Source: Mayamaea pseudoterrestris
Lineage: Eukaryota; Bacillariophyta; Bacillariophyceae; Sellaphorales; Sellaphoraceae
Length of the DNA stretch: 64,000 nt
Direction: 5' to 3'
Assembly (NCBI GenBank): GCA_027923505.1
Contig: BROI01000009.1
Coordinates: 62,001-126,000, forward strand
Within the stretch, counting starts at the first letter, position 1. Every line of letters begins with the position of its first letter. Below, piece after piece: positions 57,135 through 64,000 of this stretch. Position numbers and translations under genes: made by a program. The notes below the pieces were generated by a model. The model was not told the origin of the DNA. It ran no database searches and saw nothing but the letters and a program-made list of their open reading frames with translations.

Positions 57135-59448
57135 TTGGTGGTGGCTGGCAGGCACATGGGTTTCAGCTATTCAAACACACTCAATAGCCATAGCCATGTT
57201 CCAGCCAGCTTCAATCTGAGTCTCTGCGGTTGCTAGGCATGCATAAAGGATGCAGGATGTGCAATCCATTCAAATTTTAACCTTTATCTCTTCCAGGAAA
57301 ATGACCGGGGTTGGGTTCAGCAATGGTTTCAGCTATTCAAATACAAACACACTCAATAATCTGAGTCTCTGCGGTTGCTAGGCATGCATAAAGGATGCAG
57401 GATGTGCATTCCATTCAATGGTATACCTTCAAACCCTCCAGTAAAATGACTGGGGTTGGGTTCAGCAATGGTTTCAGCTACTCAGATACAAACACACTCA
57501 ATAGCCATAGCCATGAGCCAGCCTGCTTCAATCTGAGTTTCTGCGGTTGCTAGGCATGGATTAATGATGCAGGATGTGCAATCTATTCAATAATATACCT
57601 TCAAACCCTCCAGTAAAATGACCGGGGTTGGGTTCAGCAATGGGTCCAGCTATTCAAATACAAACACACTCAATAGCCATAGCCATGTGCCAGCCTGCGT
57701 CAATCTGAGTCTCTGCGGTTGCTAGGCATGCATAAAGGATGCAGGATGTGCAATCCATTCAAATTTTTACCTATAACTCTTCCAGGAAAATGACCGGGGT
57801 TGGGTTCGGCATGAATCCAGCTACTCAAATAATAACACACTCAATAGCCATAGCCATCTGCCAGCCAGCTTCAATATAAGTGTCTGCAGTTGCTAGGCAT
57901 GCATAAAGGATGTAGGATGTGCAATCCATTCAAATTTATACCTACAAGGCCTCCAGGAAAATGACCGGGGTTGGGTTTGGCTTGGGTCCAGCTACTCAAA
58001 TATAAACACACTCAATAGCCATAGCCATGTGCCAGCCAGCCTCAATCTGAGTCTCTGCGGTTGCTATGCATGGACTAATGATGCAGGATATGCAATCCAT
58101 TTAATGGTATACCTTCAAACCCTCCAGTAAAATGACCGGGGTTGGGTTCAGCAATGGTTTCAGCTATTCAAATACAAACACACTCAATAACTATAGCCAT
58201 GAACCAGCCTGTTTCAAAATGAGTCTCTGCGGTTGCTAGGCATGGGATGAGGTGCTATTCAAATTTTTCCTACAAACCCTCCACGAAAATGTTGGTGGTG
58301 GCTGGCAGGCACATGGGTTTCAGCTATTCAAACACACTCAATAGCCATAGCCATGTTCCAGCCAGCTTCAATCTGAGTCTCTGCGGTTGCTAGGCATGCA
58401 TAAAGGATGCAGGATGTGCAATCCATTCAAATTTTAACCTTTATCTCTTCCAGGAAAATGACCGGGGTTGGGTTCAGCAATGGTTTCAGCTATTCAAATA
58501 CAAACACACTCAATAATCTGAGTCTCTGCGGTTGCTAGGCATGCATAAAGGATGCAGGATGTGCATTCCATTCAATGGTATACCTTCAAACCCTCCAGTA
58601 AAATGACTGGGGTTGGGTTCAGCAATGGTTTCAGCTACTCAGATACAAACACACTCAATAGCCATAGCCATGAGCCAGCCTGCTTCAATCTGAGTTTCTG
58701 CGGTTGCTAGGCATGGATTAATGATGCAGGATGTGCAATCTATTCAATAATATACCTTCAAACCCTCCAGTAAAATGACCGGGGTTGGGTTCAGCAATGG
58801 GTCCAGCTATTCAAATACAAACACACTCAATAGCCATAGCCATGTGCCAGCCTGCGTCAATCTGAGTCTCTGCGGTTGCTAGGCATGCATAAAGGATGCA
58901 GGATGTGCAATCCATTCAAATTTTTACCTATAACTCTTCCAGGAAAATGACCGGGGTTGGGTTCGGCATGAATCCAGCTACTCAAATAATAACACACTCA
59001 ATAGCCATAGCCATCTGCCAGCCAGCTTCAATATAAGTGTCTGCAGTTGCTAGGCATGCATAAAGGATGTAGGATGTGCAATCCATTCAAATTTATACCT
59101 ACAAGGCCTCCAGGAAAATGACCGGGGTTGGGTTTGGCTTGGGTCCAGCTACTCAAATATAAACACACTCAATAGCCATAGCCATGTGCCAGCCAGCCTC
59201 AATCTGAGTCTCTGCGGTTGCTATGCATGGACTAATGATGCAGGATATGCAATCCATTTAATGGTATACCTTCAAACCCTCCAGTAAAATGACCGGGGTT
59301 GGGTTCAGCAATGGTTTCAGCTATTCAAATACAAACACACTCAATAACTATAGCCATGAACCAGCCTGTTTCAAAATGAGTCTCTGCGGTTGCTAGGCAT
59401 GGAATGAGGTGCTATTCAAATTTTTCCTACAAACCCTCCACGAAAATG
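57135..59448. repeat. 1157-bp tandem duplication inside satellite A
   Basis: Copy 1 is 57135-58291 and copy 2 is 58292-59448. Both start at TTGGTGGTGGCTGGCAGGCA and end at CCTCCACGAAAATG. The only difference I noticed is one base (58246 G versus 59403 A). Copy 2 ends exactly where satellite A stops. Confidence 0.9.
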
Positions 59449-59599
59449 CCCCGGTTCGCTCCCATTTCAGTGGTTTCTCAGATTCAAAACACTCAATAGC
59501 AGCGACACTGGGCCTGGGGGCTGGCAAGACTGTTAACACCAATGCTCTCAATAGCAGCTGCCTGGGTGATGACAGCAATCCGGTATGTCGGCTAGGACA
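59449..59599. other. Junction between satellites A and C
   Basis: About 150 bases with only scattered resemblance to A (AAAACACTCAATAGC) and none to a known gene. It probably contains badly decayed monomers from the edge of the two arrays. Confidence 0.5.
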
Positions 59600-62500
59600 A
59601 AGGACTGGCTGGTGGTCATTCCGGTGCAGGGGAAGCCGCGACAATTGAACACCAAGAAGATGCACCTAGAGACTTTACCTGATACGTGGGGAAATGTTGC
59701 ACGTAGAAAAGGTCGTTCGCCGCCCCCAAAACCCAATGAGTCGGCCAAACATCCAACTGCGAAGGGCAGAGTCTCAAATGGTGCCAAAGGACTGCCGGCG
59801 ACACCATGGTACGGCCCACGGCGGGATGGCCAAACCACAAGTTGCCGATTCTCCCAAACCATGCCCTGGCCACCCAAATACCCAATGAGTCAGGCGAAAA
59901 ATGTCCAGGGTATGCCATTGACAGGTGCAGAGTCTCAAATGGTGCAAAAGGACTGCCTGAGGCGACACCATGGGTAGGCCTCCACGGTGGGTATGGCCAA
60001 CACACAAGTTGCCGATTCTTCCTGTCAAACGCCCCATGCCCTGGCCACCCAAATACCCAATGAGTCAGGCCAAACATGTCCAGGGTATGCCATTGACAGG
60101 TGCAGAGTCTCAATGGTGCAAAAAGGACTGCCTGGAGGCTGACACCATGGGTACGGCCTCCACGGGGGGTATGGCCAACACCACAAGTTGTCGATTCTGA
60201 CCTGTCAAACGCCCCATGCCCTGGCCACCCAAATACCCAATGAGTCAGGCAAAACATGTCCAGGGTATGCCATTGACAGGTGCATAGTCTCAAATGGTGC
60301 AAAAAGGACTGCCTGGAGGCTGACACCATGGGTACGGCCTCCACGGTGGGTATGGCCAACACCACAAGTTGCAGATTCTGCCCTGTCAAACGCCCCATGC
60401 CCTGGCCACCCAAATACCCAATGAGTCAGGCAAAACATGTCCAGGGTATGCCATTGACAGGTGCAGAGTCTCAAATGGTGCAAAAAGGACTGCCTGAGGC
60501 TGACAACTGGGTACGGCCTCCACTGTGGGTAGGGCCAACACCACAAGTTGCGATTCTCCCTGTCAAACGCCCATGCCCTGGCCACCCAAATACCCAATGA
60601 GTCAGGCAAAACATGTCCAGGGTATGCCATTGACAGGTGCAGAGTCTCAAATGGTGCAAAAAGGACTGCCTGGAGGCTGACACCATGGGTACGGCCTCCA
60701 CGGTGGGTAGGGCCAACACCACACGTTCCCTACTCTACCCTGTCAAACGCCCCATGCCCTGGCCACCCAAATACCCAATGAGTCAGGCCAAACATGTCCA
60801 GGGTATGCCATTGACAGGTGCAGAGTCTCAAATGGTGCAAAAAGCAATCTCTGGATGTGGAGGCTGACACCATGGGTACAGCCTCTACTGTGGGTATGGC
60901 CAACACCACAAGTTGCAGATTCCCATGCCCTGGCCACCCAAATACCCAATGAGTCAGGCAAAACATGTCCAGGGTATGCCATTGACAGGTGCAGAGTCTC
61001 AAATGGTGCAAAAAGGACTGCCTGGAGGCTGACAACATGGGTTCGGCCTCCACTGTGGGTATGGCCAACACCACAAGTTGCGATTCCTCAAACGCCCCTG
61101 CCTGGCCACCCAAATACCAAATGAGTCAGGCAAAACATGTCCAGGGTTTGCCATTGACAGGTGCAGAGTCTCAAATGGTGCAAAAGGACTGCTGAGGTGA
61201 CAACATGGGTACGGCCTCCACGGTGGGTATGGCCAACACCACAAGTTGCAGATTCTCCCTGTCAAACGCCCCATGCCCTGGCCACCCAAATACCCAATGA
61301 GTCAGGCAAAACATGTCCAGGGTATGCCATTGACAGGTGCAGAGTCTCAAATGGTGCAAAAGGACTGCCTGAGGCTGACAACATGGGTACGGCTCCACTG
61401 TGGGTATGGCCAACACCACAAGTTGCAGATTCTTCCCTGTCAAACCCCCATGCCCTGGCCACCCAAATACCCAATGAGTCAGGCAAAACATGTCCAGGGT
61501 ATGCCATTGACAGGTGCAGAGTCTCAAATGGTGCAAAAAGGACTGCTGAAAGGCTGACACCATGGGTATGGCCTCCACTGTGGGTATGGCCAACACCACA
61601 AGTTGCAGATTCTTCCCTGTCAAACGCCCCATGCCCTGGCCACCCAAATACCCAATGAGTCAGGCAAAACATGTCCAGGGGATGCCATTGACAGGTGCAG
61701 AGTCTCAAATGGTGCAAAAAGGACTGCCTGAGGTGACAACTGGGTACGGCCTCCACTGTGGGTATGGCCAACTCCACAAGTTGCAGATTCTTCCCTGTCA
61801 AACGCCTCATGCCCTGGCCACCCAAATACCCAATGAGTCAGGCAAAACATGTCCAGGGTATGCCATTGACAGGTGCAGAGTCTCAAATGGTGCAAAACGG
61901 ACTGCCTTGAGGCTGACACCATGGGTACGGCCTCCACTGTGGGTATGGCCAACACCACAAGTTGCAGATTCTCCCTGTCAAACGCCCCATGCCCTGGCCA
62001 CCCAAATACCCAATGAGTCAGGCAAAACATGTCCAGGGTATGCCATTGACAGGTGCAGAGTCTCAAATGGTGCAAAAAGGACTGCCTGGAGGCTGACAAC
62101 ATGGGTACGGCCTCCACTGTGGGTATGGCCAACACCACAAGTTGCAGATTCCTTCCTGTCAAACGCCCCATGCCCTGGCCACCCAAATACCCAATGAGTC
62201 AGGCAAAACATGTCCAGGGTATGCCATTGACAGGTGCATAGTCTCAAATGGTGCAAAAAGGACTGCCTGGAGGCTGACAACATGGGTACGGCCTCCACTG
62301 TGGGTATGGCCAACACCACAAGTTGCAGATTCTTCCCTGTCAAACGCCCCTGCCCTGGCCACCCAAATACCCAATGAGTCAGGCAAAACATGTCCAGGGT
62401 AGGCCATTGACAGGTGCAGAGTCTCAAATGGTGCAAAAGGACTGCCTGAGGCTGACACCATGGGTAGGGCCCCCCCGTTGGGTTGGCCAACACCACAAGT

Positions 62501-64000
62501 TGCAGATTCTTCCCTGTCAAACGCCCCATGCCCTGGCCACCCAAATACCCAATGAGTCAGGCAAAACATGTCCAGGGTATGCCATTGACAGGTGCACACC
62601 ATGGGTACGGCCTCCACTGTGGGTATGGCCAACACCACAAGTTGCAGATTCTTCCCTGTCAAACGCCCCATGCCCTGGCCACCCAAATACCCAATGAGTC
62701 AGGCAAAACATGTCCAGGGTATGCCATTGACAGGTGCAGAGTCTCAAATGGTGCAAAAAGGACTGCCTGGAGGTGGAGGCTGACACCATGGGTACGGCCT
62801 CCACTGTGGGTATGGCCAACACCACAAGTTGCAGATTCTTCCCTGTCAAACGCCCCATGCCTGGCCACCCAAATACCCAATGAGTCAGGCAAAACATGTC
62901 CAGGGTATGCCATTGACAGGTGCATAGTCTCAAATGGTGCAAAAAGGACTGCCTGGAGGCTGACATCATGGGTACGGCCTCCACTGTGTGTAGGGCCAAC
63001 ACCACAACTGGCATACTTCCCTGTCAAACGCCCCATGCCCTGGCCACCCAAATACCCAATGAGTCAGGCAAAACATGTCCAGGGTATGCCATTGACAGGT
63101 GCAGAGTCTCAAATGGTGCAAAAAGGACTGCCTGGAGGCTGACACCATGGGTACGGCCTCCACTGTGGGTATGCCAACACCACAAGTTGCAGATTCATCC
63201 CCGTCAAACGCCCCATGCCCTGGCCACCCAAATACCCAATGAGTCAGGCAAAACATGTCCAGGGTATGCCATTGACAGGTGCAGAGTCTCAAATGGTGCA
63301 AAAAGGACTGCCTGGAGGCTGACACCATGGGTATGGTCTACTGTGGGTATGGCCAACACCACAAGTTGCAGATTCTTCCCTGTCAAACGCCCCATGCCCT
63401 GGCCACCCAAATACCCAATGAGTCAGGAAAAACATGTCCAGGGTAGGCCATTGACAGGTGCAGAGTCTCAAATGGTGCAAAAAGGACTGCCTGGAGGCTG
63501 ACAACATGGGTACGGCCTCCACTGTGGGTATGGCCAACACACAAGTTGCAGATTCTTCCCTGTCAAACGCCCCATGCCCTGGCCACCCAAATACCCAATG
63601 AGTCAGGCAAAACATGTCCAGGGGAGGCCATTGACAGGTGCAGAGTCTCAAATGGTGCAAAAAGGACTGCCTGAGGCTGAAAACATGGGTACGGCCTCCA
63701 CTGTGGGTTGGCCAACACCACAAGGTTGCAATCTCCTGTCAAACGCCCCATGCCCTGGCCACCCAAATACCCAATGAGTCAGGCAAAACATGTCCAGGGG
63801 ATGCCATTGACAGGTGCAGAGTCTCAAATGGTGCAAAAAGGACTGCTGAAAGGCTGACACCATGGGTATGGCCTCCACTGTGGGTATGGCCAACACCACA
63901 AGTTGCAGATTCTTCCCTGTCAAACGCCCCATGCCCTGGCCACCCAAATACCCAATGAGTCAGGCAAAACATGTCCAGGGTAGGCCATTGACAGGTGCAT
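59600..64000. repeat. Satellite C array (about 180-bp unit), continues past window
   Basis: About 24 head-to-tail copies; unit length varies from about 178 to 183 bp through small indels, and a few copies are shorter. Landmarks are CATGCCCTGGCCACCCAAAT, CCCAATGAGTCAGGC, AAACATGTCCAGGG, GAGTCTCAAATGGTGCAAAA and GGGTATGGCCAACACCACAA. The first two or three copies are diverged and the rest are very similar. Each unit has inverted arms CCTGTCAA and TTGACAGG. The array reaches the last base of the window, so its true length is unknown. Because 180 is divisible by 3, long spurious open frames run through it on both strands. Confidence 0.95.

Larger units (their letters stand above)
42041..59448. 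repeat. Satellite A main array (about 172-bp unit)
   Basis: About 100 head-to-tail monomers of the same 172-bp family and orientation as the left flank. From about 43.4 to 51.6 kb most copies are nearly identical, of the AATGGTATACCTTCAAA / GGTTTCAGCTATTC / GAGCCAGCCTGCTTC type. From 51.6 kb to the end, copies are diverse, carry indels and include longer-period duplications. Most units contain the short palindromes CCATTCAATGG and GGTATACC. No gene, tRNA or transposon interrupts the array. Confidence 0.95.

Noticed and set aside
37905-59448. CRISPR-like array or tandem gene array
   Set aside because: The repeats are contiguous without unique spacers and the unit has no persistent reading frame; this is eukaryotic satellite DNA.
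59600-64000. Long open reading frames (up to about 220 codons) on both strands in satellite C
   Set aside because: They translate the same repeat over and over, occur in several frames and on both strands at once, and exist because the unit is close to a multiple of three.
37582-64000. Transposon or retroelement as the source of the repeats
   Set aside because: No polymerase, integrase or transposase frames, terminal repeats or target-site duplications were seen; the structure is simple head-to-tail satellite.

Overview
The window is nuclear DNA of a unicellular eukaryote. Genes are closely spaced on both strands, mostly single-exon or with a few short GT-AG introns (about 85-140 bp), and there is one canonical pol III tRNA gene. 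Two proteins (18.4 kb and 25.2-27.0 kb) begin with a signal-peptide-like stretch followed by a Gly-Phe or Ala-Phe site, as in the bipartite plastid leaders of algae with secondary plastids. With the family content (P3A H+-ATPase, MpaB/DUF2236 protein, Cas1p-type acyltransferase, LARGE-like glycosyltransferase), this suggests a photosynthetic stramenopile, possibly a diatom. The assignment is an inference; no species is recognised.

Genic part, 1-37.6 kb. In order: a Cas1p-like multi-pass O-acetyltransferase (+, 3 exons); tRNA-Gln(CUG); an MpaB/DUF2236-family protein (+); a small Arg/Ser-rich hypothetical protein (+); a type II membrane protein resembling a glycosyltransferase (+); a plasma-membrane type H+-ATPase (-, 4 exons); a disordered Ser/Arg-rich protein (+); a small plastid-leader membrane protein (-); a small basic hypothetical protein (-); a coiled-coil protein (+); a four-helix membrane protein (-) divergent from a tandem GT49 LARGE-like glycosyltransferase (+, 2 exons); a methyltransferase-riboflavin kinase fusion (-); a 1679-residue Pro/Gln-rich membrane protein ending in a degenerate ABC ATPase domain (+); an EEP nuclease with a Mut7-C/zinc-ribbon domain inserted in it (-); and a two-exon membrane protein (+). 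At least two, probably three, products point to surface or secreted glycan modification (acyltransferase, GT49 protein, type II protein). The genes are otherwise unrelated housekeeping or orphan genes, with no operon-like organisation.

Satellite part, 37.7-64.0 kb. After the last gene the sequence is almost entirely tandem satellite DNA of three unrelated families: A (about 172-bp unit, roughly 115 copies), B (169-bp unit, about 10 copies in a block within A plus one diverged copy at the array edge) and C (about 180-bp unit, about 24 copies running off the window end). Family A has a homogenised core (about 43.4-51.6 kb) between mosaic flanks that carry two near-perfect tandem duplications of 1179 and 1157 bp. 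Families B and C each carry dyad symmetry in the unit. The block could be centromeric, pericentromeric or subtelomeric; sequence alone cannot decide.

The strongest novelty candidates are the satellite system with its dyads and nested duplications, the EEP/Mut7-C nested nuclease, the methyltransferase-riboflavin kinase fusion, and the ABC protein whose catalytic positions all look altered. No retroelement, DNA transposon or CRISPR array was recognised.
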